From the NCBI GenBank assembly GCA_018882485.1, contig VERU01000043.1, forward strand, positions 1 to 11,442: a stretch of DNA of 11,442 bases, written 5' to 3'. Position numbers and translations under genes: made by a program. The DNA comes from Rhodoferax sp. Its GTDB lineage: Bacteria > Pseudomonadota > Gammaproteobacteria > Burkholderiales > Burkholderiaceae_C. The stretch's first letter is position 1. Every line of letters starts with the position of its first letter. Below, piece by piece: positions 1 to 6,937 of this stretch. The notes under the pieces are model-generated. The model did no database searches and was not told the DNA's origin. It was given only the letters and a program-made list of their open reading frames with translations.

Positions 1-1279
1 CCGGCGGCGGCGGGTGGGGGCGCGGCGGCTCCAGCAGCGTCTGCGCCGGCCGGGCTGGCGCGGCCCACACCGACAGCGCAACCCCAGGGCTGATGCAGAA
101 ACCCAGCGCCGCCAGCTCGAAGGCATCCTGCTGGCCCAGCAGACGCAACAACGCCAGACGGGCCCGCCACAGCGACTCGGGGACCCGGTCATCGGCCGAC
201 GGAGTCTGCTCGCGCAGCAGAGTCTCCAGCGTCTGGGACGCGCCCAGTCGCAGCGGCTGCGCCCGGCCGCAACAGCCTTGCAGCAGATCGGCCAGCGGCG
301 TGGCCGCCTCCGCCGCAACCGAGCGCAGGGCCGACCAATCCAGCGCGAGCATCCGCGCCGGGTCGGCCACCGCAACGTCCAGGGTATTGGCCAGCTCCTG
401 CAGGGCCGCGGGGTCGAGCCGGGCCGGGCAACGCCAGTCCCAGGCGCCGGCATCGGCCTGTCCGGCGGTACGCAGCAGACCGGCCGCCGCCAGCGCGTCC
501 AGATCCCGCAGGGCACTGCGCCACAGGGCGGCCTGCGGCGACTGAGGCTGCTCGCGCAAAGCCCCCAGCAGCCGGGCGTACGCCCCGGCATCGTCGCCGT
601 TGGCGTACCGGAGCGCGGCCTCCTCCAGGACCGCGTCGGCCGTCCAGGACGGGGCAACCGGCTGGTCCGCCGCCTTGGGCGCCACGGCGGTGGCAGCCTG
701 GGACGACACGGTGGGCGCCGCGGGCCAGAGGTCGGCGGGCGACAGCGGGTCGATCCGGGCTGCGGCCATGCGGCTGGCCTCGAAGTCGGCCGAGGCCGGT
801 TCTCCGCCGGTCGCCAGTGTGGAACTGACCAGGCCGTGCGTCACCGGCTGCGTGCTGGCATAGGCCAGGCTGGAAACGGGGCTGGCTGGCAGGGCGTCGG
901 ACGCCGCCGTCGGCGCCGCACCGCGCACACCGGCGCCACCCAGGCGACCACGCCACCAGTCGCGCGAAAACTGGGCCTCGACCGCATCGATTTTCTGCAG
1001 CGTCTGGCTTTGCTCGCCCGTATACGACAGCAAGCTGCTCTGGAAAAACCCGGCATCATGGGCCACAGCTTCGGCGGCATGCCGTTTCCTGCGCCTGATT
1101 TCGCGCAACTGCGCGAGTTCGGCCCGCCGGACCAGGTCGTTGCGGCGCTTGCGCTCCAGGGTTTCCTTCAGGGCCTGCTTGCCGTAGGCGCCCGGGGGAC
1201 CGGGCCGGTCCTCGGGGGGCGCCGGTTCAGCCCGCCAGCGGCGCCAGGATGCGGCGACACGGGACCACAGACCGGACAT
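1..1279 (-). CDS. STAS-domain protein with TPR-like segment, 3' end outside window
   Basis: The frame is open from the ATG at 1279 to the window edge (426 residues, no stop seen), so the C-terminus is missing. Residues 35-70 are very basic, including KETLERKRRNDLVRR. Residues 78-110 run from FFQSSLLS to the WW pair. A low-complexity Ala/Pro/Ser linker covers about 115-212. Residues 217-262 (EEAALRYANGDDAGAYARLL) look like a TPR-type helical pair. Residues 285-405 resemble a STAS-like fold: LALDWSALRSV, then PLRLGASQTLETLL, then a WRARLALLRLLGQQDAFEL block and GFCISPGVALSVW. From memory, this layout matches hypothetical STAS-domain proteins of Burkholderiales that lie near dksA and hslVU. The biochemical role is unknown. 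STAS domains usually mediate protein-protein contacts. It follows dksA by 61 bp on the same strand and is probably co-transcribed. No strong Shine-Dalgarno is visible; an in-frame TTG lies 12 bases upstream. Family placement is fairly sure, function is not. Confidence 0.75.
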   Translation of the reverse strand, partial: MSGLWSRVAASWRRWRAEPAPPEDRPGPPGAYGKQALKETLERKRRNDLVRRAELAQLREIRRRKRHAAEAVAHDAGFFQSSLLSYTGEQSQTLQKIDAVEAQFSRDWWRGRLGGAGVRGAAPTAASDALPASPVSSLAYASTQPVTHGLVSSTLATGGEPASADFEASRMAAARIDPLSPADLWPAAPTVSSQAATAVAPKAADQPVAPSWTADAVLEEAALRYANGDDAGAYARLLGALREQPQSPQAALWRSALRDLDALAAAGLLRTAGQADAGAWDWRCPARLDPAALQELANTLDVAVADPARMLALDWSALRSVAAEAATPLADLLQGCCGRAQPLRLGASQTLETLLREQTPSADDRVPESLWRARLALLRLLGQQDAFELAALGFCISPGVALSVWAAPARPAQTLLEPPRPHPPPP

Positions 1280-1297
1280 GGCGATGCGGGGCAACCC

Positions 1298-1328
1298 GGC
1301 GGCTGGAGCCGCCCACCTGCCGGTGGGC
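1298..1328 (-). other. Two overlapping small hairpins between dksA and the STAS gene
   Basis: Two GC-rich inverted repeats share three bases. One has arms GGCGGC/GCCGCC with a TGGA loop (1298-1313). The other has arms GCCCACC/GGTGGGC with a TGCC loop (1311-1328). Because they share 1311-1313 they cannot both form completely. No T-tract follows on the minus strand, so this is not a convincing intrinsic terminator. It may attenuate or stabilise the dksA message before the STAS gene, or be chance in GC-rich DNA. Confidence 0.3.
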
Positions 1329-1340
1329 AGCGCCTGGCTG

Positions 1341-2579
1341 TCAGTCGCCGAACATCCGCTGCTTGAGCTCGCGCCGCTGCTGGGCTTCCAGCGAAAGCGT
1401 GGCGGTCGGGCGAGCCAGCAGCCGGCCGACACCGATGGCTTCACCGGTCTCGTCGCAGTAACCGTAGTCGCCGGCATCGATGCGCTGGATCGACTGCTCG
1501 ATCTTCTTGAGCAGCTTGCGTTCGCGGTCGCGCGTGCGCAGCTCCAGCGCATGCTCTTCCTCGATGGTGGCGCGGTCGGCCGGGTCGGGCACGACCACGG
1601 TATCCTCACGCAGGTGCTCGGTGGTCTCGCCGGCGTTGCTCAGGATGTCCTGCTTCAGACGCACCAGCTTGAGCCGGAAAAAGGCCAGCTGCACCTCGTT
1701 CATGTACTCGGCATCGGGCATGGCGATGACTTCGGCATCGCTGAGCTGTTCCACCGGGCGGGTTTTCCAGTGGTTGGCCAGCTTGGGGTCTTTGCGCAGG
1801 GCACTGGCCGCGGGCGTGATCGGTTGGGTCGTGGGCATGCTGGGGGCGTAACTCGCTTTGGCGGCGGTGGAAGCCACCGCCTGTGCCATCGAAGGCACGG
1901 TCAATTGGGTCAAACGGGCCGATGGACGGCTGGAGCGCACCGGCAGGCTGGGGTCGATGTCGGCGGCCCGGGGCGCCGGCACCACAGCGGGCGCGGCGGG
2001 CTTCACGGCGACCGGGGGCTGGGTCTTGGGCAAGGCCTTGGCGGCAGCGGGAGCTGCCGCCGGGGCCGGCGACTTGGCGGTGGCCTTGACCGCGGTCTTG
2101 TCGGCGGCCTTGGCACCCGGCTGAACCAACGCCTGAGCCGACGCAGCGGGCTTGGCCGCAGCAGGCTTGGCGGTAGGAGTCGGCTTGGCCTTCGGAGCGG
2201 GCGCGCCCTTGACGGGCTGGGCAGCCGCCTTGGGCAGAGCCGGCTTGCTCGCCGTCTGGGCGGGTGTCTTTGCAGCGGCCTTGGCCGCCGTCTTGACGGG
2301 GGCCAAGGCGGTCTTGCCCAGTGCAGCAACCTTGGCGGCCGTCTTGGCCGGTGCGGCAGCCTTGGCGGCCGCCTGGGCAGGGGTCTTGGCTAGCTGCACC
2401 GCCGTGGGTTTACCGACCCGCGACTTGCCGGCAGGAGCTGGCGTGGTCGAGGTCCGTGGACTCCCGGCCGGAGGCGCGACCGCGCGCGCCGCCTTGGAGG
2501 GGGGGGCCGAAACAGGCGCTTTCGCCGCCCTGGCGGGCGTCCCGGTCGTAGGCTTGGCCTTTGCGGCTTGCGTTTTCAC
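1341..2579 (-). CDS. dksA: DksA-type RNA polymerase-binding transcription factor with long Ala/Lys/Pro N-terminal tail
   Basis: DksA binds the RNA polymerase secondary channel and, with ppGpp, adjusts transcription in the stringent response. The product is 412 residues, against about 151 in E. coli. The conserved DksA part is residues 264-412. It has a coiled-coil tip motif DPADRA (332-337) keeping the two Asp and the Ala, and the strongly conserved LELRTRDRERKLLKKIEQS. The zinc-finger positions read C375, T378, S396 and A399 with canonical spacing, so only one of four cysteines remains, as in Zn-independent DksA2-type paralogs. Residues 1 to about 263 are a low-complexity Ala/Lys/Pro/Thr tail with AAKTAAK- and PAKTAAK-like units, resembling histone H1-like tails. 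The GTG at 2579 is chosen because AGGAG sits 7 nt upstream; the ATG at 2726 would add 49 non-conserved residues. The GTPase gene lies 180 bp upstream and the STAS gene 61 bp downstream. Confidence 0.9.
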   Translation of the reverse strand: MKTQAAKAKPTTGTPARAAKAPVSAPPSKAARAVAPPAGSPRTSTTPAPAGKSRVGKPTAVQLAKTPAQAAAKAAAPAKTAAKVAALGKTALAPVKTAAKAAAKTPAQTASKPALPKAAAQPVKGAPAPKAKPTPTAKPAAAKPAASAQALVQPGAKAADKTAVKATAKSPAPAAAPAAAKALPKTQPPVAVKPAAPAVVPAPRAADIDPSLPVRSSRPSARLTQLTVPSMAQAVASTAAKASYAPSMPTTQPITPAASALRKDPKLANHWKTRPVEQLSDAEVIAMPDAEYMNEVQLAFFRLKLVRLKQDILSNAGETTEHLREDTVVVPDPADRATIEEEHALELRTRDRERKLLKKIEQSIQRIDAGDYGYCDETGEAIGVGRLLARPTATLSLEAQQRRELKQRMFGD

Positions 2580-2586
2580 TGCGGGT

Positions 2587-2591
2587 CTCCT
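2587..2591 (-). promoter_or_regulatory. Shine-Dalgarno AGGAG deciding the dksA GTG start
   Basis: AGGAG on the minus strand lies 7 nt before the GTG at 2579. This supports a GTG start over the upstream in-frame ATG at 2726, whose added residues look nothing like DksA. It is one of the few clear ribosome binding sites in the window. Confidence 0.75.
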
Positions 2592-2670
2592 GGCAGAACG
2601 AATCTGCAAATCCGGTTCAGGACCTGCGGATCCTCCCGACCCGCCCGGTGCCTGCTTGTCGCCGGCGCGC

Positions 2671-2681
2671 GAGTGTAGCGG
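2671..2681 (-). promoter_or_regulatory. Putative dksA promoter, -10 element TACACT
   Basis: The minus strand reads CCGCTACACTC, with TACACT as a plausible sigma-70 -10 hexamer 92 nt upstream of the dksA GTG. No good -35 sits at 16-18 nt spacing; GGGTTT at 17 nt is poor. The same 11-mer occurs upstream of the GTPase gene. This is a sequence-level guess only. Confidence 0.4.
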
Positions 2682-2759
2682 TTCGGCCCGGGGTAAACCC
2701 ATCAGTTGCAAAAGCGCGACAAGCATGGCTGAAATGGGGCAAGAAAACGGCCGGTCGCC

Positions 2760-3821
2760 TCAGACCAGGCATTGCTCCAGGCCCTGCACCAGGATGTCGC
2801 GCGGCAGATCGATGCCAATGAACACCATCTTGCTCAGCCGGGGCTCATCGGGCGCCCAGGCCGGCCCCAGGTCGCTGCCCATGAGCTGGTGCACGCCCTG
2901 AAAAATCACCTTGCGTTCGGTGCCTTTCATCAGCAGCACGCCCTTGTAGCGCAGCATGCGGGGGCCGTACACATTGACCATGGCGCCCAGGAAATCCTCC
3001 AGCCGGGCCGGATCGAAGGCGCGCTCGGACTTGAAGACGAAGCTCTTCACGTCGTCGTCGACATGGTGGTGGTGGCCGTGGCCCTCGTGGCCATGGGCGT
3101 GCGAGGGATGGTCGCAGTGCTCGCCGTGATCATGGTCGTGATCATGGTGGTGATCGTGCCCGTCTTCCTTGAGGAAATCCGGGTCGATGTCGAGCTTGGC
3201 ATTGAGGTTGAAGCCGCGCAGGTCGAACACCTCGGCGATCGCCACCTCGCCAAAATGCACCGCTTTCAGCGGCGCACGCGGGTTCATGTGTTTAAGCCGG
3301 TGCATCAGCGCTTCGACCTCGGCCGGCGTGACCAGATCGGTCTTGCTGATGAAGATCTGATCGGCAAAACCGACCTGGCGTCGCGCCTCCTGGCGGTCGT
3401 TGAGCTGGCCGGCAGCGTGCTTGGCATCGACCAGGGTCAGGATGGAGTCCAGCAGGTAACTCTCGGCGATCTCGTCGTCCATGAAGAAGGTCTGCGCCAC
3501 CGGACCGGGATCGGCCAGCCCGGTGGTCTCGATCACCACACGGTCGAAGCTCAGCTCGCCCTTGCGCCGCTTTTCGGCCAGATCGTGCAGCGCACCGCGC
3601 AGGTCCTCGCGGATCGAGCAGCAGATGCAACCATTGCTCATCTGCACGATCTGCTCCTGGGTATCGGACACCAGGATGTCGCTGTCGATGTTTTCCTGGC
3701 CGAACTCGTTCTCGATCACGGCGATTTTCTGGCCGTGGGCCTCGGTGAGCACCCGTTTGAGCAGGGTGGTCTTGCCCGACCCGAGAAAGCCGGTGAGGAT
3801 GGTGGCGGGGATGAGTGACAT
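2760..3821 (-). CDS. COG0523 (CobW/YjiA-type) G3E GTPase, putative metal chaperone
   Basis: This 353-residue protein has all hallmarks of the COG0523 branch of G3E P-loop GTPases, which are thought to deliver metal ions (often zinc) to client proteins. Visible elements are the Walker A GFLGSGKT (11-18), ENEFG (37-41), the metal-binding CxCC motif (C65, C67, C68), a Walker B/switch region ETTGLADPGP (98-107), and a SKTD guanine-recognition motif (159-162) in place of NKxD. A His/Asp-rich loop at 221-253 holds 17 His and one Cys, followed by the CobW C-terminal domain (about 258-350). The start at 3821 (MSLIPATILTGF) matches the usual family N-terminus; a GTG at 3863 would add 14 unlikely residues, and no strong Shine-Dalgarno is seen. 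dksA follows on the same strand 180 bp downstream. The metal and client are not known from sequence; no Zur-like AT-rich palindrome is visible upstream. Confidence 0.92.
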   Translation of the reverse strand: MSLIPATILTGFLGSGKTTLLKRVLTEAHGQKIAVIENEFGQENIDSDILVSDTQEQIVQMSNGCICCSIREDLRGALHDLAEKRRKGELSFDRVVIETTGLADPGPVAQTFFMDDEIAESYLLDSILTLVDAKHAAGQLNDRQEARRQVGFADQIFISKTDLVTPAEVEALMHRLKHMNPRAPLKAVHFGEVAIAEVFDLRGFNLNAKLDIDPDFLKEDGHDHHHDHDHDHGEHCDHPSHAHGHEGHGHHHHVDDDVKSFVFKSERAFDPARLEDFLGAMVNVYGPRMLRYKGVLLMKGTERKVIFQGVHQLMGSDLGPAWAPDEPRLSKMVFIGIDLPRDILVQGLEQCLV

Positions 3822-3911
3822 GGCGCGATACGGGTTGGGGTGTCTCGGGGGGCGTCGGGCCACCGTTCGGGGCGCCGCGCGGTCCGGTGGGTCCGACCCC
3901 GCAAGGTGGGG

Positions 3912-3922
3912 GAGTGTAGCGG
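3912..3922 (-). promoter_or_regulatory. Putative GTPase-gene promoter, -10 element TACACT
   Basis: The minus strand has CCGCTACACTC, identical over 11 bases to the motif upstream of dksA. TACACT is a plausible -10 box, giving a leader of about 85 nt. The -35 region (CCTGGC at 17 nt) is weak. The 135-bp gap between rlmI and this gene is otherwise G-rich with no clear operator. Confidence 0.4.
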
Positions 3923-3931
3923 CGAATTCAA

Positions 3932-3950
3932 GCCGGCCAGGACCGCCGGC
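3932..3950 (-). terminator. Weak hairpin after rlmI
   Basis: Just past the rlmI stop the minus strand has GCCGGC, a 7-nt loop, then GCCGGC, followed by TTGAATTC. The 6-bp GC stem with a short T/A-rich stretch could be a weak intrinsic terminator. The T-tract is poor and the site abuts the presumed GTPase promoter. Confidence 0.3.
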
Positions 3951-3956
3951 GCCGTT

Positions 3957-5141
3957 TCAGCGCCGCACCACGGCCAGGCCCTTGAGGTACTCCCCCTCGG
4001 GGAAACACAGGGTCATGGGATGGTCCGGGGCCGCGCCCAGCCGGTCGGTCACGTAGCCGTCCACCCGCGCGTCGATGCCCGCCGAGGCCACGATCTTGTG
4101 GAACAGATCGGCGCTGATGCCGCCCGAGCACGAAAAGGTGAACAGCAGGCCGCCGGGCTCCAGCAGGCCCAGCGCCAGCCGGTTGATGTCCTTGTAGGCG
4201 CGGGCGGCGCGCTCGGCATGGGCCGCCGTGGGTGCCAGCTTGGGCGGATCGAGCACGATGGCGTCGAAACGCCGGCCCTGCTGTGCGAAGCGGCGCAGGC
4301 TGACATTGACATCGGCATCCAGGAATTCGACGCCCGTCGTCGCCAGGCCGTTGCGCGCCAGGTTGTCGGCCGCCAGCGCCAGCGCCGGCCCCGACGAGTC
4401 GATGGACACCACCTCGCTCGCGCCGCCCAGCAGCGCAGCCACCGTGAAGCCACCGCTGTAGCAGTAGGCGTTGAGCACGCTGCGGCAGCCCAGGCGACGC
4501 ACCGCCTCGGCCAGGCGGCGGCGGTTATCGCGCTGGTCCAGGTAGTAGCCGGTCTTGTGTCCGGTGGCGATGTCCAGCCCGAGCCGCCAGCCGTGCTCCT
4601 GAAGTTCCAGCCGGGTCGGCGCCGGGCCGCCCCGCAGCCAGCCCGTGACCTCGGGCAGGCCCTCGAGCCCCCGGCTGCTGGCGTCGGAGCGCTCGTACAG
4701 GCGCTGCAGGCCCGTCGCGGCCAGCAGGGCATCGGCCAGCACCTGCTTCCATCGCTCGGCTCCACTGGACAGAAACTGGGCCACCAGCGTGTCGCCGTAG
4801 CGGTCGACGATCAGGCCGGGCAGGCCGTCGGCCTCACCGTGCACCAGTCGAACCCCGTCGCTGGGTATATCAAATCGGGCTCTGGCCCTTATGGCGCCTG
4901 ACAAGTTTGCTCTGAAAAAAGAAGCATCGATGCGCTGGTCCACATCGAAACTCCAGGCCCGTGCCCGGATCCGGGAGGCCGGGCTGTAGGCCGCCCAGGC
5001 CAGGAATTCGCCCTCGTGGGACTCCACACGCACGGTCTCGCCGGCATCGCCCCCACCTTTCTGGATGGCGGACTCGAAAATCCAGGGGTGACGGCGCTGC
5101 AGCGAGCGCTCCTTGCCGGGCTTGAGGCGCAGGGTTTTCAT
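3957..5141 (-). CDS. rlmI: 23S rRNA (cytosine-C5)-methyltransferase RlmI
   Basis: The 394-residue protein belongs to the RlmI/YccW family, which uses S-adenosylmethionine to make m5C1962 in 23S rRNA. Residues 1 to about 75 form the PUA-like RNA-binding domain (LKPGKERSLQRRHPWIFESA). A central domain follows, then a Rossmann methyltransferase domain. Key motifs are TGHKTGYYLDQR (193-204), the SAM-binding NAYCYSGGF (224-232), acidic SIDSS (246-250), motif IV VLDPPKL (296-302, usual form DPPKF), and the catalytic Cys C338 in FSCSGG. Length is as expected. The ATG at 5141 fits the family N-terminus; no strong Shine-Dalgarno is visible. It lies 96 bp downstream of xerC on the same strand, so it may be read from the dapF operon or from a promoter in that gap. 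Confidence 0.92.
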   Translation of the reverse strand: MKTLRLKPGKERSLQRRHPWIFESAIQKGGGDAGETVRVESHEGEFLAWAAYSPASRIRARAWSFDVDQRIDASFFRANLSGAIRARARFDIPSDGVRLVHGEADGLPGLIVDRYGDTLVAQFLSSGAERWKQVLADALLAATGLQRLYERSDASSRGLEGLPEVTGWLRGGPAPTRLELQEHGWRLGLDIATGHKTGYYLDQRDNRRRLAEAVRRLGCRSVLNAYCYSGGFTVAALLGGASEVVSIDSSGPALALAADNLARNGLATTGVEFLDADVNVSLRRFAQQGRRFDAIVLDPPKLAPTAAHAERAARAYKDINRLALGLLEPGGLLFTFSCSGGISADLFHKIVASAGIDARVDGYVTDRLGAAPDHPMTLCFPEGEYLKGLAVVRR

Positions 5142-5163
5142 GGTCGGCGGGGCGATGGCAGGA

Positions 5164-5191
5164 TCAGTAGTCGGACAGCCCGGGATTCCAA
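5164..5191 (-). promoter_or_regulatory. Possible rlmI promoter
   Basis: In the 96-bp gap between xerC and rlmI, the minus strand has TTGGAA (5186-5191), a 16-nt spacer and TACTGA (5164-5169), a moderate sigma-70 match ending 22 nt before the rlmI ATG. It would let rlmI be expressed apart from the dapF operon. Confidence 0.3.
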
Positions 5192-5237
5192 CACAAACCC
5201 TACCGGCAGCGCGGCGGCGACCGCACGACCGGGAGAG

Positions 5238-6227
5238 TCAGCCCTTGCCGCGCAGCCGCGCCCGCGGGTGCGCGGCGTCGTAGGCCTGCGCCAGGTGCTG
5301 GAAGTCGAGCCGGGTGTAGACCTGGGTGGTGCCGATATGGGCATGGCCCAGCAGCTCCTGCACGGCCCGCAGGTCGCCGCTGGACTGCAGCAGGTGACTG
5401 GCGAAGGAATGCCGCAGCATGTGGGGATGCACCGGCACCGCCAGGCCAGCCTGGGCGCTGCGCCGGCGCAACCGCAGCCAGACGGACTGGGCACTGAGCC
5501 GGCTGCCCCGGTGCCCCAGAAACAAGGCCGCGCTCGATGCCGCGCCCGGCAGATCGGCGCGCACGGCCAGCCACTGCTGCAGGGCATCCAGGGCCGGCTC
5601 GCCCACCGGCACGGTGCGGCGCTTGCTGCCCTTGCCCAGCACATGGGCCTCGGCCGCCTGCAGGTCCACCCAGCCGCGGGCCTGCGCGCTGGCCTGCACG
5701 TCCAGGCCGACGAGTTCGCCCACGCGCAAGCCGCTGCCATACAGCAGTTCGACGATGGCGCAGTCGCGCGCACTCATCCAGGGAGGATCGGGCGACTCCT
5801 GGTAGTCGGCCAGCCGCATGGCCTCATCCACACCCAACGCCTTGGGCAAGGGCTTGCCCGACCGGGGGGCGCGCACATCCTGCACCGGGTTGGCCTCCAC
5901 CTGGCCGTTGCGACCCAGCCAGCGGTAGAAGCTGCGCCAGCCCGACAGGATCAGGGCGATACCGCGCCCGCTGCGCCCGCTGCCGTGCATCTGCGCCACC
6001 CAGCGCCGGATGTGGGCCGCCTGCACCTGCGTCAGCGCCACGCCGGCCTGGGCGGCCAGGGCGATCAGGCGCTGCAGGTCCAGCGCGTACAGCTCCACGG
6101 TGCGCACGGCCAGCCGCTTCTCGACGCGCACATGTTCCAGATAGGACTCGACCAGCGGATGGGCGTCAACCCGGGCAACCGGCGGGGCCGGGCGCGGCGA
6201 ACGGGCGGCGGGCTCGGGCCGGGCCAT
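5238..6227 (-). CDS. xerC: Tyrosine recombinase XerC
   Basis: This 329-residue site-specific recombinase would act with XerD at dif to resolve chromosome dimers. An N-terminal SAM-like (core-binding) domain covers about residues 22-110 (HPLVESYLEHVRVEKRLA). The catalytic domain follows with the complete set: R168 (YGSGLRVGEL), K199 (LGKGSKRR), H269 and R272 (HMLRHSFASH), H295 (LGHAHIGTT) and nucleophile Y304 (TQVYTRLD). The ATG at 6227 is chosen because it lies 17 bp after the DUF484 stop and opens a short Pro/Ala leader before the conserved domain. A longer open frame to 6575 would run through the DUF484 gene and is not conserved-looking. No clear Shine-Dalgarno is visible, so translational coupling is likely. 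XerC rather than XerD is called because of the dapF-DUF484-xerC context. Confidence 0.93.
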   Translation of the reverse strand: MARPEPAARSPRPAPPVARVDAHPLVESYLEHVRVEKRLAVRTVELYALDLQRLIALAAQAGVALTQVQAAHIRRWVAQMHGSGRSGRGIALILSGWRSFYRWLGRNGQVEANPVQDVRAPRSGKPLPKALGVDEAMRLADYQESPDPPWMSARDCAIVELLYGSGLRVGELVGLDVQASAQARGWVDLQAAEAHVLGKGSKRRTVPVGEPALDALQQWLAVRADLPGAASSAALFLGHRGSRLSAQSVWLRLRRRSAQAGLAVPVHPHMLRHSFASHLLQSSGDLRAVQELLGHAHIGTTQVYTRLDFQHLAQAYDAAHPRARLRGKG

Positions 6228-6244
6228 GGCGGCGGCCGGACCGG

Positions 6245-6937
6245 TCAGCGCAGCCGGGACAGCGCGGCACCGCAGAGGTCGGCAATGCGCTCCAGGAAAT
6301 CGGTGCCCATGCCGCTGGCAAAGCGCTGGGCGTCGGGCGAGGCCAGCACCAGCAGGCCGAACACCGGTGCCGCCGCACCCGAGGCGGTCCCGGGCGGACG
6401 CAGCGGCAGGATGGCCAGCGAGGCCACCGCCGCCGGGTCGGCCATCCAGCGGGTGAGCTCGAAGCCGGTGTTGAGGCCGCAAAAGGGCTCGGTCAGGGCC
6501 GCGCCGAACTGGCGGATGTCCTCGCTCACGTCCTGCGCAAAGGCCGCATGGGCGTGGGCAGGCGCCAGGTCCCACAGCCGCAAGGCCACCTGGGGCACGG
6601 AAAACCGCGACTCGATGCCGCGCGCGATCAGGGCCGGCAGTTCGGCGGCCTCGGTCACCTCGAACAGGGTGGCGGCCCAGCGCAGAAGGCGCCCGGAGAG
6701 CATCACGTTCTCGTTGCCGTGCCGGATCATGTCCATGATGCGGTATTCCAGCGCCTTGATCTTGTCACGCAGCATTTCGGCCTGCCGCTCCTGCAGGCTC
6801 ACGGCGCGCGCATTGTGCGGGCTGCGCAGGTGCACGGCGGCCAGCAGTTCGGCGTGGCGCTCGAAAAAATCGGGGTTGGCGCCCAGGTAGCCGGCGATGT
6901 CGGCCTCGGTCACGGGTGGGGTCAGGGGTGTGGTCAT
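6245..6937 (-). CDS. DUF484 family protein (YigA-like)
   Basis: The product is 230 residues. It opens with the family signature of a short helical segment ([20 protein letters not shown], about 13-32). A probable coiled coil follows (about 46-85, [20 protein letters not shown]), then a GAF-like domain (about 95-225) ending in [16 protein letters not shown]. The molecular function of DUF484 is not established. The E. coli member, YigA, lies between dapF and xerC, exactly as here. The ATG at 6937 overlaps the dapF stop by 4 bp (ATGA), so translation is probably coupled. xerC starts 17 bp after its stop. No transmembrane segment is seen, so it is probably cytoplasmic. Confidence 0.9.
   Translation of the reverse strand: MTTPLTPPVTEADIAGYLGANPDFFERHAELLAAVHLRSPHNARAVSLQERQAEMLRDKIKALEYRIMDMIRHGNENVMLSGRLLRWAATLFEVTEAAELPALIARGIESRFSVPQVALRLWDLAPAHAHAAFAQDVSEDIRQFGAALTEPFCGLNTGFELTRWMADPAAVASLAILPLRPPGTASGAAAPVFGLLVLASPDAQRFASGMGTDFLERIADLCGAALSRLR

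Noticed and set aside
14..1366. Long plus-strand open frame (450 codons), Gln/Arg/Gly-rich
   Set aside because: It is antisense to the STAS-domain gene, whose minus-strand frame has recognisable motifs. GC-rich codon bias opens the opposite frames.
1278..2393. Plus-strand Gly/Leu/Arg repeat protein
   Set aside because: It is antisense to the Ala/Lys/Pro tail of DksA. The repeat arises from the dksA low-complexity sequence.
2580..2726. ATG at 2726 as the dksA start
   Set aside because: The added 49 residues lack family resemblance, and the GTG at 2579 has AGGAG at 7 nt.
2772..3818. Plus-strand frame with a Val/Met-rich hydrophobic stretch resembling membrane helices
   Set aside because: It is the reverse complement of the His/Asp-rich loop of the GTPase gene, which produces Val/Met codons. 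It is not a real membrane protein.
2580..3956. Zur-box search upstream of the dksA and GTPase genes
   Set aside because: No AT-rich palindrome of the Zur type is visible in either intergenic region, so zinc regulation through Zur is not supported by sequence.
6228..6575. Longer N-terminus for xerC starting within DUF484
   Set aside because: It would overlap nearly half of the DUF484 gene and reads as Gly/Arg/Ala noise with no recombinase similarity.
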